The notes beneath the pieces are model-generated. The model saw only the letters and a program-made list of their open reading frames with translations, made no database searches and had not been told where the DNA came from. Source: Candidatus Microbacterium phytovorans (GTDB taxonomy: Bacteria; Actinomycetota; Actinomycetes; Actinomycetales; Microbacteriaceae). From it: 64,000 bases of DNA. Shown here in pieces: positions 1-9,192 of the stretch. Numbering within the stretch: position 1 is the stretch's first letter; every line of letters begins with the position of its first letter. The position numbers and the translations under genes are program-made. Location: NCBI GenBank assembly GCA_029202445.1, contig CP119321.1, positions 930,001 to 994,000 of the forward strand. Direction: 5' to 3'.

Positions 1-1715
1 ACGATGATGCCGCCGATGTCGCGCAGACGCAGCTGACGGACGATCTCTTCCGCGGCCTCGAGGTTGTTCTTGGTGACGGTCTCCTCGAGGTTTCCGCCGG
101 AACCGACGAACTTTCCGGTGTTGACGTCGACGACCGTCATGGCCTCGGTCCGGTCGATGACGAGCGAGCCGCCCGACGGCAGCCACACCTTGCGGTCGAG
201 CGCCTTCTCGATCTGCTCGGTCACGCGGAACGCGTCGAACGGGTCCTGCTCGTCCTCGTACTTCTCGATGCGCTCGAGCAGGTCGGGCGCGACACCGGTG
301 AGGTAGGCCGAGATGGTGTGATGCGCGTCTTCACCCTGGATGAGCATCCTCGAGAAGTCCTCGTTGAAGACGTCGCGGACGATCTTCACGAGGAGATCGG
401 GCTCCGAGTGCAGCAGCGAGGGCGCGGATCCGCTCCCGGACTGCGTGCTGATGTGCTCCCATTGCGCCGTGAGGCGCTGGACGTCGCGCGTGAGCTGCTC
501 CTCCGTGGCGCCCTCGGCAGCCGTGCGCACGATGACGCCGCTGGATTCCGGGAGCACCTCCTTGAGGATCTTCTTCAGGCGAGAGCGCTCGGTGTCGGGA
601 AGCTTGCGGGAGATGCCGTTCATCGCACCGCCCGGGACGTAGACCAGGTAGCGGCCCGGCAGCGAGATCTGGCTCGTGAGGCGCGCGCCCTTGTGGCCGA
701 CGGGGTCCTTCGTCACCTGGACGAGCACCTTGTCGCCGGACTTCAGTGCGAGTTCGATACGACGGGGCTGGTTGCCGGTCTCGACGGCGTCCCAGTCCAC
801 CTCGCCGGAGTAGAGCACGGCGTTGCGGCCACGGCCGATGTCGACGAAGGCCGCCTCCATGCTGGGAAGCACGTTCTGCACGCGACCGAGGTAGACGTTG
901 CCGATGAGCGACGCGTCCTGGTTGCGCGCGACATAGTGCTCGACGAGCACGTTGTCCTCGAGCACGGCGATCTGGATGCGACCGTTCTTGGAACGCACGA
1001 TCATCACGCGATCGACGGCCTCGCGGCGTGCGAGGAACTCGGCTTCGGTGACGACAGCGCGACGGCGTCCAGCCTCGCGGCCGTCGCGGCGGCGCTGCTT
1101 CTTCGCTTCGAGGCGGGTGGATCCCTTGATGCGCTGCGGTTCGGTGATGAGTTCGACCGCCCGACGGCGCGGGGCGGCAGGAGCGCTCTCTTCGGTCTCC
1201 GCTCCCCCACCGGAACCCCCCCGACGCCGATTGCGGCGACGCGAGCTCGACGAACCCTCCGCCTCGCCGTCGCGGTCATCGCGGTCGGAACCCGGAAGAG
1301 CCGGGAGCGGCGTGATCTCGGGCGCGTAGAAGTGGAGGGCGGTGGACACTTCCGACACGAAAACCTCAGGCAGCAGGCCTAGCGAGACAGCCGTGACCGT
1401 CTCCGAGGTTGCCGGCGCGTCCGGCTGAGCGGCCTCGGTCGCGGGTTCCGCGTCGGCGGGGACGTCGGCGTCTGCCGCGGGAACCTCGGGCTCGGCGGGC
1501 GCCTCGGTCTCCGAGGCGGCGGGAACGTCGGCCTCGGCCGCCTCCGCCTCGGCCGCCGGGGTGCCCTCAGACTCGTCCGCGGCTTCGACCGCCTCCGCGG
1601 CGTGGTCGGCCTCGGCCGGGATGGCGGACTCGCTGACTGCCGGGGTATCGGGCGTCAGCGCGTCGACGGCATCCGTCGATTCGGGAGTGTGGGTGTCGTT
1701 GTGCTCATCGGCCAT
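1..1715 (-). CDS. rne: Ribonuclease E/G (3' part outside window)
   Basis: Endoribonuclease that starts mRNA decay and processes rRNA/tRNA precursors. Start is the ATG at 1715, with AGGAGT about 8 bases upstream. About 571 residues are visible. Residues 1-150 are Ala/Glu-rich and acidic, followed by an Arg-rich stretch (about 185-235). An S1 RNA-binding domain begins near residue 240 (MIVRSKNGRIQIAVLED...) and contains the family segment VTKDPVGHKGARLT. The catalytic domain is entered at VVDVNTG (nt ~115-140), which carries the first metal-binding Asp; the second Asp and any Zn-link lie beyond the window edge. The long acidic/basic N-terminal extension is usual in actinobacterial RNase E/G. 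I checked the frame through 1260-1400 and found no shift. E versus G cannot be decided without the C-terminus. Confidence 0.93.
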   Translation of the reverse strand, partial: MADEHNDTHTPESTDAVDALTPDTPAVSESAIPAEADHAAEAVEAADESEGTPAAEAEAAEADVPAASETEAPAEPEVPAADADVPADAEPATEAAQPDAPATSETVTAVSLGLLPEVFVSEVSTALHFYAPEITPLPALPGSDRDDRDGEAEGSSSSRRRNRRRGGSGGGAETEESAPAAPRRRAVELITEPQRIKGSTRLEAKKQRRRDGREAGRRRAVVTEAEFLARREAVDRVMIVRSKNGRIQIAVLEDNVLVEHYVARNQDASLIGNVYLGRVQNVLPSMEAAFVDIGRGRNAVLYSGEVDWDAVETGNQPRRIELALKSGDKVLVQVTKDPVGHKGARLTSQISLPGRYLVYVPGGAMNGISRKLPDTERSRLKKILKEVLPESSGVIVRTAAEGATEEQLTRDVQRLTAQWEHISTQSGSGSAPSLLHSEPDLLVKIVRDVFNEDFSRMLIQGEDAHHTISAYLTGVAPDLLERIEKYEDEQDPFDAFRVTEQIEKALDRKVWLPSGGSLVIDRTEAMTVVDVNTGKFVGSGGNLEETVTKNNLEAAEEIVRQLRLRDIGGII

Positions 1716-1902
1716 CACTGGCTTACTCCTAGCCGACGGCTCCGCGCGCCGTCCGGCGAAAATCTGGCGGCGCCGCTCCGTGAAGGCCGGGCCGCGAACT
1801 CACTCGGTCTGCAGCGGGCGCAAGGCTCGCGCTGCGAAGGGCGTTCATCGCCCGAAGTCTCTGTGATGCCGTCGCGGCGCGGCCGCGGGTGCATCGAGAG
1901 CC

Positions 1903-1908
1903 ATTATC
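1903..1908 (-). promoter_or_regulatory. Candidate -10 box of rne
   Basis: GATAAT on the minus strand. If used, transcription starts near 1896 and rne has an untranslated leader of about 180 nt, long enough for the 5'-UTR feedback known for E. coli rne. The rest of 1716-2007 shows no gene on either strand. Confidence 0.4.
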
Positions 1909-1995
1909 GCACCATCTCCGACGAATCCGCGATCCCGCCCGCGGACGGCGTGTGTCGGCGGGGGTGTGGTGGGTCCCCTGCAAAGGCGCGGGTGG

Positions 1996-2001
1996 GATAA
2001 T
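1996..2001 (+). promoter_or_regulatory. Leaderless -10 box of the VKOR gene
   Basis: GATAAT followed by the 6-base spacer CGCCGG and then ATG at 2008. The transcript would start at or next to the A of the start codon. No Shine-Dalgarno is visible, which supports this start over the GTG at 1966. Confidence 0.6.
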
Positions 2002-2007
2002 CGCCGG

Positions 2008-2607
2008 ATGCCGAGCCGTCTCACCCACACCCGTCCCACCGGTCTCGCGATCTGGCTGATCGTCGCCGGCGTCATCGGCTGGATCGCGGCATTCGCGCTG
2101 ACGGTGGAGAAGATCCATCTGCTGCAGAACCCGGGTTCCTCGGCATCCTGCGACTTCAGCGTCGTCGTCCAGTGCGGGGCCAACCTCACCTCCGCGCAGG
2201 GCTCGGTCTTCGGATTCCCCAACCCTCTCCTGGGGCTGACGGGGTGGGTCGCGCCGATCGTGGTGGGCGCGGCGATCCTCGCCGGAGCGCGCATGGCGCG
2301 ATGGTTCTGGTGGTGCTTCTGGGCCGGTGTCGCGTTCGCCTTCTGCTTCGTCGTGTGGCTCATCACGCAGAGCATCTTCGTTTTGGGCACGCTTTGCCCG
2401 TGGTGCATGGTCACGTGGGTCGTGACGATCCCGACCTTTTATGCGGTGACTCTGCACCTGCTGCGATCGGGCATCGTGCCGATTCCGACGCGCCTTCGCG
2501 AGGTGGCCGGCGCGGCTATGGGATGGCTTCCGCTCCTTGCGGTCGTGAGCTACGCGGCGATCGCGCTCATCGCGCAGCTGCGCCTCGACTGGATCGGCAC
2601 CCTCTAG
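2008..2607 (+). CDS. Vitamin K epoxide reductase (VKOR) family membrane protein
   Basis: 199 residues with four or five hydrophobic segments. Bacterial VKOR proteins sit in the membrane and use quinone to reoxidise DsbA-like thiol oxidoreductases, so they drive disulfide formation outside the cytoplasm. The expected cysteines are present: loop pair C48/C56 (SCDFSVVVQCG) and the CPWC redox centre at 130-133 on the fourth helix. Two more Cys (103, 113) lie in a helix. No DsbA partner is adjacent; the gene stands alone on the plus strand between rne and ndk, which read the other way. Confidence 0.88.
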   Translation: MPSRLTHTRPTGLAIWLIVAGVIGWIAAFALTVEKIHLLQNPGSSASCDFSVVVQCGANLTSAQGSVFGFPNPLLGLTGWVAPIVVGAAILAGARMARWFWWCFWAGVAFAFCFVVWLITQSIFVLGTLCPWCMVTWVVTIPTFYAVTLHLLRSGIVPIPTRLREVAGAAMGWLPLLAVVSYAAIALIAQLRLDWIGTL

Positions 2608-2646
2608 TCCAGGGCGCGGAAGGCCGCAGCCCGGGCCGGCGCCCGA

Positions 2647-3060
2647 TCAGAACCAGATGGCGAGTTCGCGCGTGGCCGACTCGACGCTGTCGCTGCCGTG
2701 AACCAGGTTCTGCTGCACCTTCGCACCCCAATCGCGGCCGAAGTCGCCGCGGATCGTGCCGGGCGCGGCGGTCGTGGGGTCCGTCGTGCCCGCGAGTGAG
2801 CGGAAACCCTCGATGACGCGGTTGCCGGCGAGGCGGATGGCGACGGATGGGCCGGAGAGCATGAACTCCACCAGCGGCTCGTAGAAGGGCTTGCCCGCGT
2901 GCTCCGCATAGTGCTGCTCGAGCGTGTCGCGGTCGGGCTCGACGAGGCGAATGTCGACCAGCGCGTACCCCTTCTGCTCGATGCGCGCGAGGATCGCTCC
3001 CGTGAGGCCGCGGGCCACACCGTCGGGCTTGATGAGGACGAGGGTCTCTTCAGTGGGCAT
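2647..3060 (-). CDS. ndk: Nucleoside diphosphate kinase
   Basis: 137 residues, the usual NDK length. It moves the gamma-phosphate of ATP to NDPs through a phospho-histidine, balancing (d)NTP pools in the cytoplasm. The family start TEETLVLIKPDGVARGL and the active-site His in NLVHGSDSVESA are both present. ATG at 3060 has GGAG 7 bases upstream. It follows the DUF4233 gene by one base (stop 3062) and is probably co-transcribed with folC and ileS. The order folC-DUF4233-ndk-rne is common in Microbacteriaceae. Confidence 0.97.
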   Translation of the reverse strand: MPTEETLVLIKPDGVARGLTGAILARIEQKGYALVDIRLVEPDRDTLEQHYAEHAGKPFYEPLVEFMLSGPSVAIRLAGNRVIEGFRSLAGTTDPTTAAPGTIRGDFGRDWGAKVQQNLVHGSDSVESATRELAIWF

Positions 3061-3061
3061 G

Positions 3062-3448
3062 TCAATCTCCGTTCGTGGCGTCAGCGGCTCGAGCCGCGTT
3101 GCGTCGGTCGAGTTCGCCGCCCTTGATCGTCGCATACGCGTACATCCCACCGAAAACCAGGGCGACGATGCCGAGCGCCGGCACCAGGATCGCTCCGACC
3201 GCCACGACCAGTTGCAAGGCCCAGCCGAGGCCGATCCCCCAGGAATGCCGGAGCACCCCCACCGTCAGGATCATGACGACCGCGAGGATGCTCCCGGCGG
3301 CGATACCCCACGCGTCGGGGACCGAATCGGGCAGGGCGCCCAGGCCGTACACGACGAGTCCCCCCAGGAACACGACGATCGACTCGAATCCGAGCACGAC
3401 CGACGCAAGCGATTCCCGGGCTCCCCGCGCGCGGCGCGGGCGGGTCAC
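3062..3448 (-). CDS. DUF4233 small membrane protein
   Basis: 128 residues with four hydrophobic helices and basic ends ([12 protein letters not shown] at the start). Start chosen as GTG 3448 because it overlaps the folC stop as GTGA; frames extending further upstream would lie inside folC. DUF4233 is a family of actinobacterial membrane proteins encoded directly after folC, with no assigned function that I know. The tight overlap on both sides (folC, ndk) indicates translational coupling. Confidence 0.8.
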   Translation of the reverse strand: MTRPRRARGARESLASVVLGFESIVVFLGGLVVYGLGALPDSVPDAWGIAAGSILAVVMILTVGVLRHSWGIGLGWALQLVVAVGAILVPALGIVALVFGGMYAYATIKGGELDRRNAARAADATNGD

Positions 3449-4797
3449 CGCTGCCACCCGTCCTTCCAGTCCTCCTCGGCCGCGAGCTGCAGCGCCTCTC
3501 CGGCGAGCACGACGCTTCCCGCGATCACCACCGCTCGACGGTCGGAGGCGGACGCCCATTCCCGCGCCGCCTCCGCAGCGTCTGCGAGAGCCGGATGGAC
3601 GGTCACCGGGACCTCCGCCTCCTCCACGAGATCGGCGATCCGCTCGGGGTCAGCCGCGCGGTCCGAGTCGGGTGCGGTCGCGAAGACATGGGCGGCGGCG
3701 GGGGCGAGTTCGCGCGCGATGCCGGCGGCATCCTTGTCCGCGAAGACGCCGAGCACGAGGCCCCACTCGTCGAAGTCGAACGAGTCACGCAGCGCAGCGA
3801 CGAGGGAACGCGCGCCGTGAGGGTTGTGAGCAGCATCTACCAGGACGGTCGGCGCGACCCCGATGAGCTGGAGGCGACCGGGCGACGTCACCTGGGCGAG
3901 CCCGTCCGTCAGCACGTCGAGGGCGAGCGGCTGGGTTCCGCCTCCGATGAGCGACTCGACCGCCGCGATGGCGAGGGCCGCGTTCGCGCCCTGGTGGGCA
4001 CCGTAGAGCGGCAGGTACAGATCCTCGTACCGGCCGGCGAGTCCTCGGACCGTGAGTTGCTGACCGCCGACCGCCAGTCGCTGGTCCTCCAGCGCGAACT
4101 CGGTGCCCTCGAAGGCGAGGGTCGCGGCGGCGGCACGCGCTGCCGCCTGAAGCGGCGTCACGGCCGCGGGTACCTGTCGTGCGGAGACGGCGGCCGCACC
4201 GTTCTTGATGATCCCCGCTTTCACCGCGGCGATCTCGGCGATCGTCTCGCCGAGCCGATCTGCGTGGTCGATGTCGATCGGCGCGAAGACCGCGACGTCA
4301 CCGTCGGCGGTGTTGGTCGAATCCCAGGCTCCGCCCATCCCCACTTCTACGACCGCCACGTCGACGGGCGCGTCGGCGAACGCGACGAACGCGAGCACCG
4401 TGAGCAGTTCGAAGAAGGTCAGCGGCGCGTCGCCGGCCGCGGTGAGTTCGGCGTCGACGAGGTCGACGATCGGGGCGATCTCGTCCCAGGCCTCGGCCAC
4501 GTCCGCGTCCGCGATCGGTTCCCCGTCGATCATGATCCGTTCCGTGAACCGCTCGAGATGCGGACTCGTGAACAGGCCGGTGCGCAGGCCGTGGGCGCGG
4601 ACGATACTCTCGACGATCCGGCTCGTCGACGTCTTCCCGTTGGTGCCGGTCACGTGGACGACGCGGTAGGTGCGCTGCGGGTCGTCGAGCAGTTCGAGAA
4701 CGCGCCGGGTGCGCTCCACGCGCGGCTGCACCCACTGCTCGCCCTGGCGGCTCAGCAGCGCCGTGTAGACGGCGTCTGCGCGGTTGCGATCGCTCAT
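3445..4797 (-). CDS. folC: Bifunctional folylpolyglutamate / dihydrofolate synthase
   Basis: 450 residues. It adds glutamate to dihydropteroate and folates using ATP (Mur-ligase fold, cytoplasm). The ATP loop reads [12 protein letters not shown] (about residues 49-60), followed by [12 protein letters not shown] and the second-domain segment [10 protein letters not shown], all typical of FolC. ATG 4797 overlaps the ileS stop (ATGA), and the 3' end overlaps the DUF4233 start, so the gene sits inside a coupled ileS-folC-DUF4233-ndk operon. Confidence 0.96.
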   Translation of the reverse strand: MSDRNRADAVYTALLSRQGEQWVQPRVERTRRVLELLDDPQRTYRVVHVTGTNGKTSTSRIVESIVRAHGLRTGLFTSPHLERFTERIMIDGEPIADADVAEAWDEIAPIVDLVDAELTAAGDAPLTFFELLTVLAFVAFADAPVDVAVVEVGMGGAWDSTNTADGDVAVFAPIDIDHADRLGETIAEIAAVKAGIIKNGAAAVSARQVPAAVTPLQAAARAAAATLAFEGTEFALEDQRLAVGGQQLTVRGLAGRYEDLYLPLYGAHQGANAALAIAAVESLIGGGTQPLALDVLTDGLAQVTSPGRLQLIGVAPTVLVDAAHNPHGARSLVAALRDSFDFDEWGLVLGVFADKDAAGIARELAPAAAHVFATAPDSDRAADPERIADLVEEAEVPVTVHPALADAAEAAREWASASDRRAVVIAGSVVLAGEALQLAAEEDWKDGWQR

Positions 4798-7700
4798 GCG
4801 TTCTCTCCGATCCGGGTGACGGCGACCGTCACGGCCCCGGTGTTGGCGTACGTCCCCGCGGCGACGGTCGCGACGTGTTCCGCGTCGATGGTGCTCGCCG
4901 ACGCGAGGACCGATCCCTCGCCGACCAGCGCACGGCCGTCGGGGTCGACCACCGCATAGTCGACGGCGAGAGTCTCGGCCGCGACGCCGGCGACGTCGAA
5001 CGCCGCCGCCACCGCTCTGGCGTCCTCCGCGGAATCGAACAGCAGTTGCAGGCGAATCCGGTCGCTCACGTCGAAGCCCGCAGCTTTGCGTGTGTCCTGG
5101 ACGGCGCGGATCACGTCGCGCGCGAGCCCCTCAGCTTCCAGTTCGGGGGTCGTGACAGTGTCCAGCAGGACGAAGCCGCCGCCGGCGAGCAGCGCGATCG
5201 CCGTGCCCTCGGCGACGCCGCCGGCCTCCAGTGTGAGGTCGTACTCCCCCGGCTCGAGTGCGATGCCGTCGACGATCACGACATCGCCCTCCTGCGTCCA
5301 GACTCCCGCGCGCGCCCCGGCGATGACGTGCTGGACCTGCTTTCCGAGGCGGGGACCCGCGGCCCGGGCGTTCACCGCGAGCCGCTGACTGATCCCGTAA
5401 CGCTCCGCGAGACCCTCCGTCAGCTCGACCAGCTCGACCGCCTTGACGTTGAGCTCGTCGCGAACGATCTCCTCGAACTGGGCGAGATCGGCCGCCCCGG
5501 CCACGGCGACGGTGAGTGAGGCCAGCGGCAGCCGCACGCGCTTGCCCTCGCGCTTGCGCAGAGCGTTGGCCACGGAGGACACCTCGCGCACGGCATCCAT
5601 CGCGTCGCGGATGTCGGATGCCGGTGCGAACGCCGTGGCATCCGGCCAGTCCTGCAGGTGAACGCTGCGGCCGCCGGTGAGGCCCTGCCAGATGCGCTCG
5701 GACACGAGCGGGATGAGCGGAGCGGCCACCCGCGTGAGCGTCTCCAGCACGGTGTACAGCGTGTCGAACGCCTCTGTGCTCGTCGGCTCCTCGAGGTCGA
5801 CCCCCACCCAGAAGCGATCGCGCGACCGTCGGATGTACCAGTTCGTGAGCACTTCCGCGAAGTCGCGGAGCTTGGCAGCCGCCATCGTGGAGTCGAGCGC
5901 GTCGAGGTCGGTGGCGACCTCACGCACGAGGTCTCCCGTCAGAGCGAGGATGTGACGGTCCAGTACGTGGGTCGAGTCGGTGCGCCAGCGTGCCGAGTAA
6001 CCGCCGGACGCAGTCGCTCCCCCGTGCGCGGCATTGGCGTACGTGGCGAAGAAGTACCACGCGTTCCACACCGGCAGCAGGAACTCACGAACGCCCGCGC
6101 GGATGCCCTCCTCCGTCACGACCAGGTTGCCCCCGCGCAGCACCGACGAGCTCATGAGGAACCAGCGCATCGCGTCGGAGCCGTCGCGGTCGAACACCTC
6201 GCTGACGTCGGGGTAGTTCCGCAGCGACTTGGACATCTTCTGTCCGTCGCTGCCGAGCACGATGCCGTGGCAGGCGACGCCTGAGAACGCGGGACGGTCG
6301 AACAGCGCACCGGACAGCACGTGCATGACGTAGAACCATCCGCGCGTCTGACCGATGTACTCGACGATGAAATCCGCGGGTGCGTGCGAATCGAACCACT
6401 CGCGGTTCTCGAACGGGTAGTGCACCTGCGCGTACGGCATCGAGCCCGAGTCGAACCACACGTCGAACACGTCCTCGATGCGGCGCATCGTGCTGCGGCC
6501 CGTCGGATCGTCGGGGTTCGGGCGCGTGAGGTCGTCGATGTAGGGACGATGCAGGTCCACGTCGCCCGCCTCGTTCACCGGCAGACGGCCGAAGTCGCGC
6601 TCGAGGTCGGCCAGCGAGCCGTACACGTCGACGCGGGGGTACTCCGGGTCGTCGCTCTTCCACACGGGGATCGGGGAGCCCCAGAAGCGGTTGCGGCTGA
6701 TGGACCAGTCGCGCGCCCCCTCGAGCCACTTCCCGAACTGTCCGTGCTTGACGTTCTCCGGCGCCCACGTGATCTGCTCGTTGAGTTCCAGCAGCCGTTC
6801 CTTGATCGCGGTGACGCGCACGAACCAGCTCGAGACGGCCTTGTAGATGAGGGGGTTCCGGCAGCGCCAGCAATGGGGGTACGAGTGCTCGTACGACGCC
6901 TCGCGCAGGAGGCGGCCCTCGGCGCGCAGCAGACGGATGAGCGGCCGGTTGGCATCCATCCACAGTTCGCCGGCCACGTCGGCCACCTGCGGGAGGAACC
7001 GGCCCCCGTCGTCGAGGCTCATGATGAGCGGGATGCCGGCGGCCTCCGTGATCCGCTGGTCGTCCTCGCCGTAGGCGGGAGCCTGGTGGACGATGCCGGT
7101 GCCGTCGCTGGTCGTCACGTAGTCGTCGACGAGGATGCGCCAGGCGCGCTCCGTGCCCCAGGTGTCGGCATCGGCGTAGTAGTCGAAGAGCCGGTCGTAC
7201 TGGACGTCGGCGAGGTCGGCGCCGACGACGGTCTGCTCGACGGCCGCCTGTGCCTCCTCCGCCGAGGCGTAGCCGAGGTCCTTCGCATACCCGGGAAGCA
7301 GCTCCGCCGCGAGGAGGTAGCGGTGGGCGGTCGCTTCGACCGACTCGTCACCGGGGCGGATGTCGGCCGCTCCCGCGGAACCCCCGGGGACCACGACGTA
7401 CGTGATCTCGGGCCCCACCGCCAGCGCGAGGTTCGTCGGCAGCGTCCAGGGCGTGGTGGTCCACGCGAGCGCGCGGACGCCCGTGAGGCCGAGCGTCTCC
7501 GCCTTCGCGCCGACGAGGGGGAACGTGACCGTCACGGACGGGTCCTGACGCATCTTGTAGACGTCGTCGTCCATGCGCAGTTCGTGGTTCGAGAGCGGGG
7601 TTTCGTCGCGCCAGCAGTAGGGCAGTACGCGGTGGCCCTCGTAGGCGAGCCCCTTGTCCCACAGCTCCTTGAACGCCCAGAGCACGGACTCCATGAACCC

Positions 7701-8192
7701 CGTGTCGAGGGTCTTGTAGCCGCGCTCGAAGTCGACCCAGCGCGCCTGCCGCGTGACGTAGTCCTCCCACTCGCGCGTGTACTCGAGCACCGAGGACTTC
7801 GCCTTGGCGTTGAACGCCGCGATGCCCATCTCCTCGATTTCGCTCTTCTCGGTGATGCCGAGCTGCTTCATCGCCTCGAGCTCCGCGGGGAGTCCGTGCG
7901 TGTCCCAGCCGAACACACGGTCGACCTTGTGTCCGCGCATGGTCTGGAACCGCGGGAAGAGGTCCTTCGCGTATCCGGTGAGCAAGTGACCGTAGTGCGG
8001 GAGACCGTTGGCGAACGGCGGCCCGTCGTAGAAGACCCACTCGGGTGAGCCCTCGCGCTGCGCGATCGAGGCGCGGAACGTGTCGTCGCGCTCCCAGAAC
8101 CGCAGCACGTCGTCCTCGATCTGCGGGAACCGGGGGCTCGGCACGATGGGTTCGGTCGCGGGGGATCCGTCGGATCCGAGGGGGTAGCTCAT
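4794..8192 (-). CDS. ileS: Isoleucyl-tRNA synthetase, long eukaryote-like type
   Basis: 1132 residues, longer than the ~930-residue E. coli type. The ATP motifs are HYGH (66-69; the bacterial type usually has HVGH) and KMSKS (near 650). The CP1 editing domain lies between them, and the C-terminus lacks the Zn-binding Cys set of the short type. These traits place it with the IleS2/eukaryote-like group, which in other bacteria goes with low mupirocin sensitivity (family knowledge; not tested here). GGAG precedes the ATG by 4 bases. Expression should be set by the T-box leader upstream. First gene of the operon with folC, DUF4233 and ndk. Confidence 0.97.
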   Translation of the reverse strand: MSYPLGSDGSPATEPIVPSPRFPQIEDDVLRFWERDDTFRASIAQREGSPEWVFYDGPPFANGLPHYGHLLTGYAKDLFPRFQTMRGHKVDRVFGWDTHGLPAELEAMKQLGITEKSEIEEMGIAAFNAKAKSSVLEYTREWEDYVTRQARWVDFERGYKTLDTGFMESVLWAFKELWDKGLAYEGHRVLPYCWRDETPLSNHELRMDDDVYKMRQDPSVTVTFPLVGAKAETLGLTGVRALAWTTTPWTLPTNLALAVGPEITYVVVPGGSAGAADIRPGDESVEATAHRYLLAAELLPGYAKDLGYASAEEAQAAVEQTVVGADLADVQYDRLFDYYADADTWGTERAWRILVDDYVTTSDGTGIVHQAPAYGEDDQRITEAAGIPLIMSLDDGGRFLPQVADVAGELWMDANRPLIRLLRAEGRLLREASYEHSYPHCWRCRNPLIYKAVSSWFVRVTAIKERLLELNEQITWAPENVKHGQFGKWLEGARDWSISRNRFWGSPIPVWKSDDPEYPRVDVYGSLADLERDFGRLPVNEAGDVDLHRPYIDDLTRPNPDDPTGRSTMRRIEDVFDVWFDSGSMPYAQVHYPFENREWFDSHAPADFIVEYIGQTRGWFYVMHVLSGALFDRPAFSGVACHGIVLGSDGQKMSKSLRNYPDVSEVFDRDGSDAMRWFLMSSSVLRGGNLVVTEEGIRAGVREFLLPVWNAWYFFATYANAAHGGATASGGYSARWRTDSTHVLDRHILALTGDLVREVATDLDALDSTMAAAKLRDFAEVLTNWYIRRSRDRFWVGVDLEEPTSTEAFDTLYTVLETLTRVAAPLIPLVSERIWQGLTGGRSVHLQDWPDATAFAPASDIRDAMDAVREVSSVANALRKREGKRVRLPLASLTVAVAGAADLAQFEEIVRDELNVKAVELVELTEGLAERYGISQRLAVNARAAGPRLGKQVQHVIAGARAGVWTQEGDVVIVDGIALEPGEYDLTLEAGGVAEGTAIALLAGGGFVLLDTVTTPELEAEGLARDVIRAVQDTRKAAGFDVSDRIRLQLLFDSAEDARAVAAAFDVAGVAAETLAVDYAVVDPDGRALVGEGSVLASASTIDAEHVATVAAGTYANTGAVTVAVTRIGENA

Positions 8193-8409
8193 GTCACTCC
8201 AGCAGGTTGCGATGCGTCCTGCGAGGACGACTCCCCGGACGGAGGAGCCGCGGTACCACCCCGCGTTGCCCCCGTCGGTGCGACGGCGGCCTCTCTCACT
8301 GCGGCTGTGACGGGCCTGACCCGCCCGGTTCTACTGGCCGTCCCCCCGCCTGCGCGTGGTGACGACGTTCTTCCGAGAGCTCCCCGGTGATGGCCGGATC
8401 GGTGCTGAT
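8193..8409 (-). promoter_or_regulatory. Ile T-box leader, ultrashort stem I, probably translational
   Basis: The leader senses uncharged tRNA-Ile and unmasks ileS translation. The T-box core GGTGGTACCGCGG lies at 8260-8248; its UGGU bulge pairs with the ACCA end of tRNA with A73. A very short stem I, CCGG-CCATCA-CCGG (8397-8384), presents the Ile specifier ATC at 8391-8389 in the loop. The segment after it (GGGGAGCTCTCGGAAGAAC) and GTAGAACCGGGCGGGT near 8335 resemble the conserved actinobacterial ileS leaders. No U-rich terminator follows, and the ileS Shine-Dalgarno lies just downstream, so translational control is inferred. Confidence 0.88.
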
Positions 8410-8415
8410 CCCCCC

Positions 8416-8421
8416 ATCATA
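8416..8421 (-). promoter_or_regulatory. -10 box of the ileS T-box transcript
   Basis: TATGAT on the minus strand, placing the start near 8409, just before the specifier stem. It lies 9 bases from the divergent TAGAGT box at 8430, so the two promoters are almost back to back. Confidence 0.6.
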
Positions 8422-8429
8422 CGCGGGGG

Positions 8430-8435
8430 TAGAGT
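8430..8435 (+). promoter_or_regulatory. Leaderless -10 box of the pentapeptide-repeat gene
   Basis: TAGAGT, spacer CGCCGG (6), ATG at 8442. The spacer is identical to that before the VKOR gene at 2002-2007. Confidence 0.65.
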
Positions 8436-8441
8436 CGCCGG

Positions 8442-9098
8442 ATGGCCCGCCGCGACGACCCAGCTCCGCCCCGCGACAGCACGCCCGATCTGCCGCCGAT
8501 GCTCGAACAGGTGACACAGCTCGTCCGACGGGGCGAGCTGCACGCCTCGCGCATAGAAGGGCTGAGCGGTGAAGCCGACGCATCGCACGCAGCGCTGGTC
8601 GAGACGCTGTGGGAGGCGCCGACGCTCGACCGGCTCGATCTGACCGGGGCGCGGCTCGTCGACAGCCGGATCGCCGATGCACGGGTGACCGTCGTCGTCG
8701 GTCGCGATGCGCGCTGGCGCAACGTCGAGATCGACGGCGGGCGGCTGGGCACGGTCGATCTCCAGCGCGCCGAACTGGACGGCGTGACCTTCCGCGGCAT
8801 CCGCATCGACTATCTGGGGCTGCCCTCGGCCCACCTGGCGCACGTGCGCTTCGTGGGATGCCGTTTCGGCACGATCGACCTGCCGGAGGCACGCGCTGAT
8901 CGCGTCGCCTTCGAGGACTGCCGCGCGGACGAGATGGACACCCGCGGCCTGCGGGCGGTCGACCTCGACCTGCGCGGACTGGAGGTGCTCTCCTTCACCG
9001 ATCCCTCCGCGCTGCGCGGCGCGACGTTGACCGCGCGCCAGTGCGAGACGCATGGCGCGGCCTTCGCCGATGCGCTCGGAGTGAAGATCCGCGACTGA
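8442..9098 (+). CDS. Pentapeptide-repeat-like protein
   Basis: 218 residues. After a ~60-residue helical N-terminus the chain shows imperfect five-residue periodicity (LDLTGARLVDSRIADARV, VDLQRAELDGVTFRGI, FVGCRFGTIDLPEARADRVAFEDCRAD), as expected for a right-handed square beta-helix. Pentapeptide proteins are mostly of unknown function; a few (Qnr, MfpA) mimic DNA and bind gyrase, but nothing here shows that role. It diverges from ileS and precedes valS. No signal peptide or membrane segment is seen. Confidence 0.75.
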   Translation: MARRDDPAPPRDSTPDLPPMLEQVTQLVRRGELHASRIEGLSGEADASHAALVETLWEAPTLDRLDLTGARLVDSRIADARVTVVVGRDARWRNVEIDGGRLGTVDLQRAELDGVTFRGIRIDYLGLPSAHLAHVRFVGCRFGTIDLPEARADRVAFEDCRADEMDTRGLRAVDLDLRGLEVLSFTDPSALRGATLTARQCETHGAAFADALGVKIRD

Positions 9099-9123
9099 TC
9101 GCGAGGTGGTCGGGTGTCGCCGG

Positions 9124-9129
9124 TAGACT
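9124..9129 (+). promoter_or_regulatory. -10 box of valS
   Basis: TAGACT, about 60 bases before the valS start, giving a short conventional leader. No T-box elements are present in this leader. Confidence 0.5.
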
Positions 9130-9192
9130 CGTGCCGCACCCACATTCAGGCACGCTCACACAGTGCCGCCCATACCGATCGAGGAGACTCCC

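Noticed and set aside
318..1382. 354-codon plus-strand frame over rne
   Set aside because: Shadow of the RNase E/G gene; I followed the minus frame through this stretch without a break.
1966..2007. Longer VKOR start at GTG 1966
   Set aside because: It would add 14 residues of GC-rich leader upstream of a well-placed GATAAT -10 box; ATG 2008 fits the leaderless pattern.
2608..2646. Possible terminator between VKOR and ndk (GGGCGC/GCGCCC)
   Set aside because: Short arms around a 20-base loop with competing pairings; not convincing.
3595..4959. 454-codon plus-strand frame over folC
   Set aside because: Antisense shadow of folC, which has all Mur-ligase motifs.
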